NCBI GenBank assembly: GCA_003220855.1
Contig: QHTP01000143.1
Coordinates: 1-12,072, forward strand
DNA length: 12,072 bases
From: Gemmatimonadota bacterium
GTDB taxonomy: Bacteria > Gemmatimonadota > Gemmatimonadetes > Gemmatimonadales > GWC2-71-9
Reading direction: 5' to 3'
In this document: positions 1 through 6,867 of the stretch, one piece after another
Position numbering within the stretch: the first letter of the stretch is position 1
Layout of the letters: each line of letters starts with the position of its first letter
Translations under genes and position numbers: made by a program
Notes under the pieces: model-generated
The model's database searches: none
The model's input: only the letters and a program-made list of their open reading frames with translations
What the model was told of the DNA's origin: nothing

Positions 1-326
1 GCAAGAAGTGGGTGGAGCACCTGCAGGCTGCGGGATTCCGCGTCACGGTACACGACACGTCCACCCTCGCCGGCGTGATGGAGCGCTACGGCGTGCCTCG
101 CAAGCTGACCGCGTGTCACACGGCCGTGGTGGACGGCTACGTCATCGAAGGGCACGTTCCCGCCGATGTGATCCAACGCCTGCTCAAGGAGCGGCCTGGG
201 ATTGCCGGGGTTGCCGTCCCGGGTATGCCCGCCGGGTCGCCGGGGATGGAGTCGGAGACACCGGCCCGGTTCTACATCCTGACCTTCGATAAGAACGGTA
301 CGACCTCGGTGTACGGCGCGCGGTGA
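1..326 (+). CDS. DUF411 family metal-binding protein, C-terminal part (5' end outside window)
   Basis: Partial gene; the open frame enters from the left edge and about 107 residues plus a stop are visible. The first full codons read KKWVEHL. The bases before them (..GC) would complete a Cys codon, which fits the CGCCKKW-type metal-binding motif expected just upstream in this family. Visible family hallmarks are GVPRKLTACHTAVVDGY (central Cys-His), the EGHVPADVI segment, and the GVAVPGMPAGSPGME signature. DUF411 proteins are small, usually exported or periplasmic metal-binding proteins often found near copper or other metal resistance genes; the exact metal and role are not established here. 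The signal peptide, if any, lies outside the window. The stop overlaps the GTG start of the next gene by 4 bp, so the two are probably translationally coupled. Confidence 0.88.
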   Translation, partial: KKWVEHLQAAGFRVTVHDTSTLAGVMERYGVPRKLTACHTAVVDGYVIEGHVPADVIQRLLKERPGIAGVAVPGMPAGSPGMESETPARFYILTFDKNGTTSVYGAR

Positions 327-583
327 CGCCTCCCCCCGGGTTGTCGGACGTCGATCCGCTCGACGACGAAGACTTCCCGCTCGGCGATGGCACGGCCGAA
401 AGCGAGGTGCTCGTCGTGTGTCCCCATTGCGGAGAGGCCAACGAGCTCGGCCTCGACCCCGGCGGTGGGTCGGTGCAGGAGTACGTGGAAGACTGCCAGG
501 TCTGCTGCCGTCCGTGGCGGGTCACGGTGCGCTACGCCGAGGACGGCACCGCCGAGGTGTTCACCGAAGCGCTCGATGAGTGA
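323..583 (+). CDS. CPXCG motif-containing cysteine-rich small protein
   Basis: 86-residue protein starting at a GTG that overlaps the stop of the DUF411 gene (GTGA). It has an acidic N-terminus rich in Asp and Glu (residues 9-28). A CPHC motif follows at residues 33-36, and a second cluster, EDCQVCCRPW, has cysteines at 58, 61 and 62. Two Cys pairs about 22 residues apart look like a zinc-ribbon-type metal site. The EDCxVCC pattern is the hallmark of the widespread CPXCG cysteine-rich family, whose biochemical role is unknown. There is no signal peptide or membrane segment, so it should be cytosolic. The later in-frame sequence offers no better start, and the 4-bp overlap is typical of this locus. 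Coupling with a metal-binding DUF411 protein suggests a metal or redox context, but that is inference. Confidence 0.85.
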   Translation: MTPPPGLSDVDPLDDEDFPLGDGTAESEVLVVCPHCGEANELGLDPGGGSVQEYVEDCQVCCRPWRVTVRYAEDGTAEVFTEALDE

Positions 584-588
584 GCACG

Positions 589-615
589 AGGGGCCAGGAA
601 TCCTCTCTGACCCCT
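589..615. terminator. Possible bidirectional terminator hairpin between convergent genes
   Basis: An inverted repeat lies in the 71-bp gap between the CPXCG gene (plus) and the superoxide dismutase gene (minus). AGGGGCCAG (589-597) faces CTGACCCCT (607-615), giving a 9-bp stem with one mismatch around a 9-base loop. There is no clear run of T after either side, so it is a weak candidate for intrinsic termination. Its position between two converging genes is the main support. Confidence 0.35.
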
Positions 616-654
616 CCCACCTGTTCACCGCCGGCCGTCTCGACGTCTAGCCGT

Positions 655-1275
655 CTATTTCTTCGCCGCCTCGTACCTCTTTCCCACTTCGCTCCAGTTC
701 ACGACGTTCCACCACGCCGCGACGTAATCGGGGCGCCGGTTCTGGTACTTGAGGTAGTACGCGTGCTCCCAGACATCGAGCCCGAGCACCGGGATCTTGC
801 CGTCCATGAGCGGGCTGTCCTGATTCGCCGTGCTGAACAGCTCGAGCTTGCCGCCCGCGAGGGCGAGCCAGGCCCAGCCGCTGCCGAAGCGGCTAGTCGC
901 GGCGGCCGCAACCTGCTCCTTGAACTTGGCGAAGTCGCCGAACGCCTTCTTGATCGCATCGGCCAGGGGGCCGCTCGGCTCGCCGCCGCTCCCCTTGCCG
1001 GCCGGCGCCATGATCGTCCAGAACAGCGAGTGGTTGTGATGGCCGCCGGCGTTGTTGCGCACCGCCGTGCGGATGTCCTCGGGGATGTCGTTGATGCCGC
1101 GCAGCAAATCTTCCAGCGTTTTCTTGTGCAGCTCGGGGTGTTTGTCGAGCGCGGCATTGAGGTTGTTGACGTACGCCTGATGGTGCTTCCCGTGGTGGAT
1201 CTGCATCGTCTGGGCGTCGATGTAGGGCTCCAGCGCCCCGAAATCGTACGGCAGTGGCGGCAGGGTATGCGCCAT
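655..1275 (-). CDS. sodA: Superoxide dismutase, Fe/Mn family (Mn-type signature)
   Basis: 206-residue protein that dismutates superoxide to hydrogen peroxide and oxygen. All four metal ligands are visible: His27 (in QIHHGKHHQAYV), His82 (NHSLFW), and Asp167 and His171 (DVWEHAYY). The AGGHHNHS stretch before the second ligand and the Gln in TANQDSP (about residue 152) are features of Mn-preferring enzymes; metal use cannot be proven from sequence. Length is normal for the family. The start is the ATG at 1275-1273, preceded by AAGGAG six bases upstream; the frame is open for 32 more codons, but these lack family similarity. No signal peptide is seen, so it is cytosolic. It diverges from a peroxiredoxin gene that would remove the peroxide it makes, implying shared oxidative-stress control. 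Confidence 0.96.
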   Translation of the reverse strand: MAHTLPPLPYDFGALEPYIDAQTMQIHHGKHHQAYVNNLNAALDKHPELHKKTLEDLLRGINDIPEDIRTAVRNNAGGHHNHSLFWTIMAPAGKGSGGEPSGPLADAIKKAFGDFAKFKEQVAAAATSRFGSGWAWLALAGGKLELFSTANQDSPLMDGKIPVLGLDVWEHAYYLKYQNRRPDYVAAWWNVVNWSEVGKRYEAAKK

Positions 1276-1281
1276 GGTCCG

Positions 1282-1287
1282 CTCCTT
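1282..1287 (-). promoter_or_regulatory. Ribosome binding site of the superoxide dismutase gene
   Basis: On the minus strand this reads AAGGAG, six bases before the ATG at 1275. It decides the start, because the reading frame stays open for 32 codons further upstream without family-like sequence. Confidence 0.8.
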
Positions 1288-1342
1288 GGCGGTCTGACCG
1301 GTCGTCCGATGCTTCACGCTCTGTGCCAGAGGTGCCGCGGGA

Positions 1343-1371
1343 AAGATGCACCGCCCGCGCGCCGATTTCAA
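1343..1371 (-). promoter_or_regulatory. Candidate promoter for the superoxide dismutase gene
   Basis: On the minus strand TTGAAA (1371-1366) is followed after 17 bases by CATCTT (1348-1343), about 68 bases upstream of the ATG. The -35-like box is good and the -10-like box is poor (3 of 6 consensus bases). It is a candidate chosen by eye in GC-rich DNA. Confidence 0.25.
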
Positions 1372-1408
1372 ACCGAGCGCCCGCGGGTTGCACGCCGAGT
1401 CTTGCGCG

Positions 1409-1429
1409 TTGACATTGTGTACTGTCCAA
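1409..1429 (+). promoter_or_regulatory. TTGACA box with imperfect dyad, possible operator or promoter element for the peroxiredoxin
   Basis: Within the divergent region TTGACA (1409-1414) is followed by TGTCCAA (1423-1429). GACA and TGTC form an inverted repeat with an 8-base spacer, flanked by TTG and CAA. TTGACA is a perfect sigma70-type -35 hexamer, but no convincing -10 box lies 16-18 bases downstream. The dyad could be a regulator site serving one or both divergent stress genes. It is also less GC-rich than its surroundings. No known operator is recognised. Confidence 0.3.
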
Positions 1430-1472
1430 ACCCCAGAGGGTCGCGATCCGTTCCGCGTCCCCGGCTCGAGTC

Positions 1473-1478
1473 AAGGAG
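1473..1478 (+). promoter_or_regulatory. Ribosome binding site of the peroxiredoxin gene
   Basis: AAGGAG lies eight bases before the GTG at 1487. It fixes that GTG as the start, even though an in-frame ATG at 1346 leaves the frame open for 47 additional codons of non-family sequence. Confidence 0.75.
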
Positions 1479-1486
1479 TACGCGTC

Positions 1487-1963
1487 GTGACCGTCACCGT
1501 CTCCGCGGCCGGGCCCCGTGTGGGCGCCGCCGCCCCCGACTTCACGCTTCCGTCCACATCCGGGACCGACGTCACGCTCTCGAGCTTCCGTGGCCGGCGC
1601 AACGTGCTGCTCGCGTTCTTCCCGCTCGCGTTCACGAGCACCTGCACGGCGGAAAACTGCGCGTTCAGCGAGGACTACAGCGCCTTCGAGCGCGCGGACA
1701 CGGTCGTGCTGCCCGTCAGTGTGGACTCGGTGCCCACGCTCAAGGAGTACAAGGCGAAATACGCGATGCGCCAGGAACTCCTGAGCGATTTCAAACGGGA
1801 CCTGAGCCGCGCGTACGGGACGCTGTTGCCGGACCGTTTCTTCTCGACGCGCGCCTACTTCCTGATCGATAAACAGGGGATCTTGCGCTGGCAGCACGTC
1901 GAAGCGGAGCTCGGGGCCCGGCGTGACGACGCCGAGCTGCTCCGCCAGATCGCGTCGCTGTGA
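1487..1963 (+). CDS. Peroxiredoxin, AhpE-like thioredoxin-fold peroxidase
   Basis: 158-residue cytosolic peroxidase that reduces hydrogen peroxide or organic peroxides through a reactive cysteine. The thioredoxin-fold core begins at VGAAAPDFTL (residues 12-21). The active-site motif PxxxTxxC is present as PLAFTSTC, with Pro46, Thr50 and the peroxidatic Cys53. A second Cys58 five residues later (TAENC) could act as a resolving residue, as in some AhpE or BCP relatives. The later motifs VSVDSVPTLKEY and LSDFKRDLSRAYG, and the Arg in FFSTRAYFLID, are standard in the family. The start is a GTG with a strong Shine-Dalgarno at 8-base spacing. Assignment to the AhpE branch rather than BCP is by motif resemblance only. 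It diverges from the superoxide dismutase and lies only 26 bp before the sugar importer ATPase, so read-through into the importer is possible. Confidence 0.93.
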   Translation: MTVTVSAAGPRVGAAAPDFTLPSTSGTDVTLSSFRGRRNVLLAFFPLAFTSTCTAENCAFSEDYSAFERADTVVLPVSVDSVPTLKEYKAKYAMRQELLSDFKRDLSRAYGTLLPDRFFSTRAYFLIDKQGILRWQHVEAELGARRDDAELLRQIASL

Positions 1964-1989
1964 GTCGACGGCATTAGGGCTGCACGGGC

Positions 1990-3056
<1,067 letters not shown>

Positions 3057-3060
<4 letters not shown>

Positions 3061-4325
3061 GGCGCGTCGTCGGGCTGTGCCTCGCGTGCTGGATGTGCGG
3101 CGGCGTCCGGGAAGACGGAGGCCGGGGCGCGCTCGTCCTTTCCGATCGCGTCGACTCGGGAGCGGGCGTGGCCGAGCTCCAGGAGCGGCTGCTCACGCCC
3201 TATCTCGCCCGCCATCCCGGGCTCGAGCTCGTGCAGCGCCCGATCGCGGGTCGCGACCAGTACCGGCGGGCACTGCTCACCGCGCTCGCCGGTGAGGATC
3301 CTCCCGATGTGTTCCTGCTGGACGACGAGGACGTGCCGCGGGTCGTGGACCGGGGCGTCGCCCTCGATCTCGTTCCCTATCTCCCGCGGATCGGCGTGGA
3401 TCCGGCGCGTTATGACCAGACGCTGGTGGCGGTGTTCCGCCGCGGCGCCGGGCTGTACGGTCTCCCCCGGGGCTATACGCCCGTGGTGGTCGCCTACAAC
3501 AAGGATCTGCTGGATCGTGCCGCGATTCCCTATCCCACGGACGACTGGACCTGGGACGACTTTCTCCGTGTGGCGAAGCAGCTCACGCGGGACACGGACG
3601 GCGACGGGTCGATCGATCAGTGGGGGAGCGCCTTCGACGGACGGCTCGCCCTCTGGCTGCCGTGGATCTGGGCGGGCGGCGGTGACGTGCTGTGCGCCGA
3701 CGGCCGGCGCGCATCGGGGTGTCTCGACTCGCGAGCCACGATCGAGGCGATGCGCTGGTATGCCGGCTGGATGAGCGCGGGCATTGCGCCGCGGATCCGT
3801 GACGCCCGTGACGCGCCGGGAGCCATCGCCCGCCTGTTCGCGAGCGGCCGCCTCGCACTCATGACGACGGGTCACTGGGTGATTCCGGGGTTGCGTGCGA
3901 CCGTCGCGGCCGGCCGGCTGCACGTGGGGGCGACCTCACCGATTCCGCTGCCGCGGTGGCGCGCGCAGAGGCGGGGCTGGAGCTGCCGGCGGTGGCGGCG
4001 GCGGCGCGAGCGGTGGCGGCGGCGGACGCGCTCGGCTGGGACGCGGCGTTTCTGCGCGCGGCGGCGCACGGCCGGCCGTCCTGGGGCGTGCGCGTCGGGC
4101 CGTGGCGCGACGTGGCGGAACGACTCGGCGATCTCATGGACCGCATCACGAGCACCGGCGTCGACCCGGCGCGAGCCGCGGGTTCCACAGCGCGCGAGCT
4201 CGACCGTCTCTTGGGAGCCACGCGATGACGCCGCGCGCGCGCGCCCGCTGGGTGGCCGTCGTCGGTCTCGCGGCGGCCGCCCTGCTTCCGGCGGCCGCCG
4301 CAAACTGGGCGCGTGCTCGCAGTGA
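3057..4325 (+). CDS. Sugar-binding protein of the ABC importer, frame-disrupted after about residue 298
   Basis: Family 1 extracellular solute-binding protein, starting at a GTG that overlaps the ATPase stop. The N-terminus MRRVVGLCLACWMCGG is a short hydrophobic, Cys-containing leader; it may be a lipoprotein signal but lacks a textbook lipobox. Residues 24-298 are family-like: ELQERLLTPYLARHPG, DPPDVFLLDDEDVPRVVDRG, YGLPRGYTPVVVAYNKDLLD, WTWDDFLRVAKQLT, a DTDGDGSIDQWG loop and GRLALMTTGHWVIPG. After GATSPIPLP (near 3952) the frame turns into an Arg/Trp-rich tail with no family character and ends at 4325, inside the next gene. The true C-terminus is readable in another frame (3953-4228). Some 40 family residues also seem missing at the junction. 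Either the gene is inactivated or the assembly has collapsed here; the polypeptide as read should not fold at its C-terminus. Confidence 0.8.
3953..4228 (+). pseudogene. Out-of-frame C-terminal remnant of the sugar-binding protein
   Basis: In the frame two bases after that of the upstream part, residues reading AVARAEAGLELPAVAAAA, then DALGWDAAFLRAAAHGRPSWG and DLMDRITSTGVDP, and finally AARELDRLL-like STARELDRLL match the helical C-terminal end expected of family 1 sugar-binding proteins. It stops at TGA 4226-4228, overlapping the ATG of the first permease by 4 bp, the same junction style seen elsewhere in this operon. That supports it being the genuine 3' end of the gene starting at 3057. 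Moving from one frame to the other requires a net loss of 3n+1 bases. Comparison with the usual family layout suggests n of very roughly 35-45. Confidence 0.72.
3989..4025 (+). repeat. GC-rich direct repeat inside the broken sugar-binding protein gene
   Basis: The 16-base sequence GCGGTGGCGGCGGCGG occurs at 3989-4004 and again at 4010-4025, a 21-base period (seven codons) encoding Ala/Val-rich helix. A shorter copy, GCGGTGGCG, sits at 3953-3961, exactly where the reading frame of the gene breaks. Such repeats favour slippage deletions and assembly collapse. Confidence 0.8.
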
Positions 4326-6048
4326 GCGTGTGCTCGCCGCCCGCGACGCCACGGCCGCCGCCGGGTACCTGGCGATCGTCACACCGATGGCCCGGAGCGG
4401 CGGCGGGTACGATCTGCCGCAGCTCTTGATCCGGGCGCGGGCGCTCGCCGGGCTCCCGGGACTCGCGGTCGACTTCGAGATCTACGACCGTACCGCGCCC
4501 CTGGTCCACGCCACGGCGCCGCCGCTCCCCCCCGCCGCGCTCGAGCGGCTGCGTCGCGAGGTCGCGGTACGCTGGACGGGAGAGGCGATGCTCGTCCCGC
4601 TACTCGATCGTGACGGCTGGGATGTCGTAGGCGCGCTCGCGGCCCAGCCGCAAGGGGGAGCCTGGCCCGTGTCCCCGTGGTCCCTCGCGGCGCTGATCCT
4701 GCTGCTGGTCGCCGGAGCGCAGGCGGTGCGCGCGCTGGGCGTGCCGGGCGAGCCGTGGCGCCAGGCGCTGGGGCGTTACGGCGCGGCCGCCGGCTTGTTC
4801 GGCGTGGCGATGTTCGCCGACGTGCGCTTGGCCGCACGTGTGGCCACGAATCGCTGGCTCTCCGACGCACGCCTGCTCATGCAGGAGGCGATGGCCCGCG
4901 TTCCCGAGGACCGCGCCGCGCCCACGAGCCTCGCGTCCATCGCCCGTGGCGCCGAGCTGGTGCCCGCGGAGTCGCTCGGCTTGGACGTCGTGCGGCGCGA
5001 CGTCGCCGGTGTCGTGCGGGCCGTGGTCGCCGTGCGCCTCGGGCCCGGACGCTGGGTCGAGCTGCGGGCCCGCCCCGTGGAGGCCGGCACCGCGCCCTGG
5101 CTCGCGGTCCTGCTCGGCCTGGCTGCGCTCGGCCCGCTCGCCGCACTGCTGGCCGGTTGGAGCCTCGCCGCATCACCGCGGCAGCGGCGCGAGACCGTGG
5201 CGGCCTGGAGCTTCCTGGCGCCGTCGGCGCTCCATCTGGTCGCGTTCACGCTTGGCCCGCTGGTGTTCGCGCTGTACCTGTCGGTGCACCACTTCAGCCC
5301 CGCTGAGCCTGCCCGACCGCTCATCGGGCTGGCGGGCTACGTTCAGGCGCTGGGGAGCCCGGTCGTGTGGGCGGCGCTCGGGCGCACGCTGCTGTACGCC
5401 TGCTACGTCCCCGTCTCCATGGGGCTGGCGCTCGCGCTCGCCCTGCTGCTCCGCGGCCCGTCGCGGGGCGCGAGGCTCGTGCGGGGGCTGCTCTTCCTGC
5501 CGGCCGTCTCGTCGGTCGTGGCGGTCGCCCTCGTGTGGCGCTGGATGTATCACCCGGACGTCGGGGTGATCAATTTCCTGCTCACGCGCGCCGGCGTGGG
5601 GCCGGTGAACTGGCTCGGCGACCCGGGCGTCGCGCTGATCGCGGTGATGATCGTCTCCGTCTGGACGCAGGTCGGGTACCAAATGGCCGTGTTCCACGCC
5701 GGGCTCGAGAGTATCCCTCGGGCGTACGTCGATGCCGCCCGCGTCGACGGCGCCAACGCGTGGCAGCGGTTCCGGCGTGTGACGCTCCCGCTGCTCCGCC
5801 CGGTGATCCTGTTCGTGCTGGTGACCGGGATCATCGGCGCGTGCCAGGTGTTCGCGCTGGTGGCGGTTCTCACGGGAGGGGGCCCGGCCGGCAGCACCGA
5901 CGTCGTCGTGTATCGCATTTACCGGACCGCCTGGGAGCAGCTCCAGTTCGGCGATGCCAGCGTGCTCTCGGTCTTGCTCTTTGCGCTCCTGTTGGTGGTG
6001 ACACGGGCGCGGCTGAGACTGCTCGACCGGCGGGGAGAGCATGCGTAG
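4225..6048 (+). CDS. Sugar ABC importer permease (MalF type) with an N-terminal sensor-like half
   Basis: 607-residue inner-membrane permease, about twice the usual 300. The C-terminal part (from about 328, WSFLAPSALHLVAF) is a normal binding-protein-dependent permease with some six membrane spans and an EAA loop at about 502-524 (DAARVDGANAWQRFRR..LP) that docks on the ATPase. The N-terminal half has a predicted span at 9-26, an extracytoplasmic segment at 27-151, a span at 153-169, a weaker span at 185-202, a second outside segment to about 290, and a span at 291-313. The first segment has sensor-like features: LAGLPGLAVDFEIYDR, then VPLLDRDGWDVVGALA. Four extra spans keep the core permease in its normal orientation. 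The ATG overlaps the binding-protein stop (ATGA), and the next permease starts 8 bp inside this gene. Function of the extension is unknown; the Cache-like reading is tentative. Confidence 0.9.
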   Translation: MTPRARARWVAVVGLAAAALLPAAAANWARARSERVLAARDATAAAGYLAIVTPMARSGGGYDLPQLLIRARALAGLPGLAVDFEIYDRTAPLVHATAPPLPPAALERLRREVAVRWTGEAMLVPLLDRDGWDVVGALAAQPQGGAWPVSPWSLAALILLLVAGAQAVRALGVPGEPWRQALGRYGAAAGLFGVAMFADVRLAARVATNRWLSDARLLMQEAMARVPEDRAAPTSLASIARGAELVPAESLGLDVVRRDVAGVVRAVVAVRLGPGRWVELRARPVEAGTAPWLAVLLGLAALGPLAALLAGWSLAASPRQRRETVAAWSFLAPSALHLVAFTLGPLVFALYLSVHHFSPAEPARPLIGLAGYVQALGSPVVWAALGRTLLYACYVPVSMGLALALALLLRGPSRGARLVRGLLFLPAVSSVVAVALVWRWMYHPDVGVINFLLTRAGVGPVNWLGDPGVALIAVMIVSVWTQVGYQMAVFHAGLESIPRAYVDAARVDGANAWQRFRRVTLPLLRPVILFVLVTGIIGACQVFALVAVLTGGGPAGSTDVVVYRIYRTAWEQLQFGDASVLSVLLFALLLVVTRARLRLLDRRGEHA

Positions 6049-6853
6049 GCCGAACGCGCCACACGGGAGGCAAAGGAAGTGGCCTGTCTACGTGGTCGGC
6101 CTGCCGATCGCGCTCCTCATGCTCGCACCTTTCCTTTATATGGTCGCCACGGCGTTGCTGGGAGAGGGCGACACGCTGCGCCGCCCGCATCCGCAGACGT
6201 TCGCCGCCGCGCTCGCTGCGGCGCCGTTCGCCCGGTTCTTCTTGAACAGCGCGATACTCTCGGTCGCCGCGGCTCTGGGTCAGGTGGTCACCAGCACGAC
6301 CGCCGCCTACGCCTTCGCGCGACTGCGATTCCCGGGACGCGACCGCCTGTTCGTGCTATATCTCGCGGCGCTCATGATTCCGGCGGTCCTGCTGCTCGTC
6401 CCCCGGTTTCTGCTCATCAGTGCGCTGGGTTGGGTGGACACCTACCAGGGGTTGATCTCGACGGAGCTGGTATCCGTCAGCGGGATCTTCCTCTTGCGGC
6501 AGTTCTTTCTCGCGATTCCCCGTGATCTCGAAGACGCCGCCCGGCTGGAAGGTGCGGGGGAGTGGACCGTGTTCCGGCGCGTGGTGCTGCCCTTGTCCGG
6601 GCCGGCGATCGGGACGCTTGGCGTTCTGGCGCTCGCCGATCAGTGGAAGAGCTTCTTCTGGCCGCTCGTCGCCACGTCATCCCCCGACATGCAGGTATTG
6701 GAGGTGGGGATCGCGCGCCTGCACGGCGCGTACGACCTGAACTGGCCGTATCAGATGGCGGCGGCGACCACGGCGGTGATCCCGATGGTCGTTCTGTATT
6801 TCATCGCCCAGAAGTACTTCCTGCGAGGGATTGAGCTTACAGGACCTCAGTGA
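6041..6853 (+). CDS. Sugar ABC importer permease (MalG type)
   Basis: 270-residue inner-membrane permease, of standard family length, that pairs with the preceding permease to form the sugar channel. The first span is at about 17-38, followed by the usual conserved core (FFLNSAILS, TSTTAAYAFARLRFPGR). The cytoplasmic EAA loop is at about 162-185 (DLEDAARLEGAGEWTVFRRV..LP) and contacts the ATPase. The C-terminus LRGIELTGPQ is the typical MalG-like ending. It starts at an ATG overlapping the upstream permease by 8 bp, with GGGGAG three bases upstream, closer than ideal. It ends only 14 bp from the convergent glycosidase gene, so it is the last gene of the importer operon. Confidence 0.95.
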   Translation: MRRPNAPHGRQRKWPVYVVGLPIALLMLAPFLYMVATALLGEGDTLRRPHPQTFAAALAAAPFARFFLNSAILSVAAALGQVVTSTTAAYAFARLRFPGRDRLFVLYLAALMIPAVLLLVPRFLLISALGWVDTYQGLISTELVSVSGIFLLRQFFLAIPRDLEDAARLEGAGEWTVFRRVVLPLSGPAIGTLGVLALADQWKSFFWPLVATSSPDMQVLEVGIARLHGAYDLNWPYQMAAATTAVIPMVVLYFIAQKYFLRGIELTGPQ

Positions 6854-6867
6854 GCAGAACTGCGCGT

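Noticed and set aside
1346..1486. 47-codon N-terminal extension of the peroxiredoxin from an ATG
   Set aside because: It has no family similarity and would cross the putative control region. The GTG at 1487 has a strong Shine-Dalgarno at proper spacing.
580..1872. Open frame of 430 codons on the plus strand
   Set aside because: It lies antisense to the superoxide dismutase gene and out of frame with the peroxiredoxin. Its composition is Arg/Val/Leu-rich shadow sequence with no recognisable domain.
3930..3960. Programmed ribosomal frameshift in the sugar-binding protein
   Set aside because: There is no slippery heptamer or downstream pseudoknot-like element. A block of family sequence also appears to be missing, which recoding would not explain.
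3895..4224. 110-codon upstream extension of the first permease
   Set aside because: It lies out of frame within the sugar-binding protein region and is low-complexity Gly/Ala/Arg sequence. The ATG at 4225 overlaps the preceding stop as expected for this operon.
6854..6867. Terminator between the last permease and the convergent glycosidase
   Set aside because: Only 14 bases separate the two stops and no hairpin fits there; termination signals, if any, must lie inside the opposing genes.
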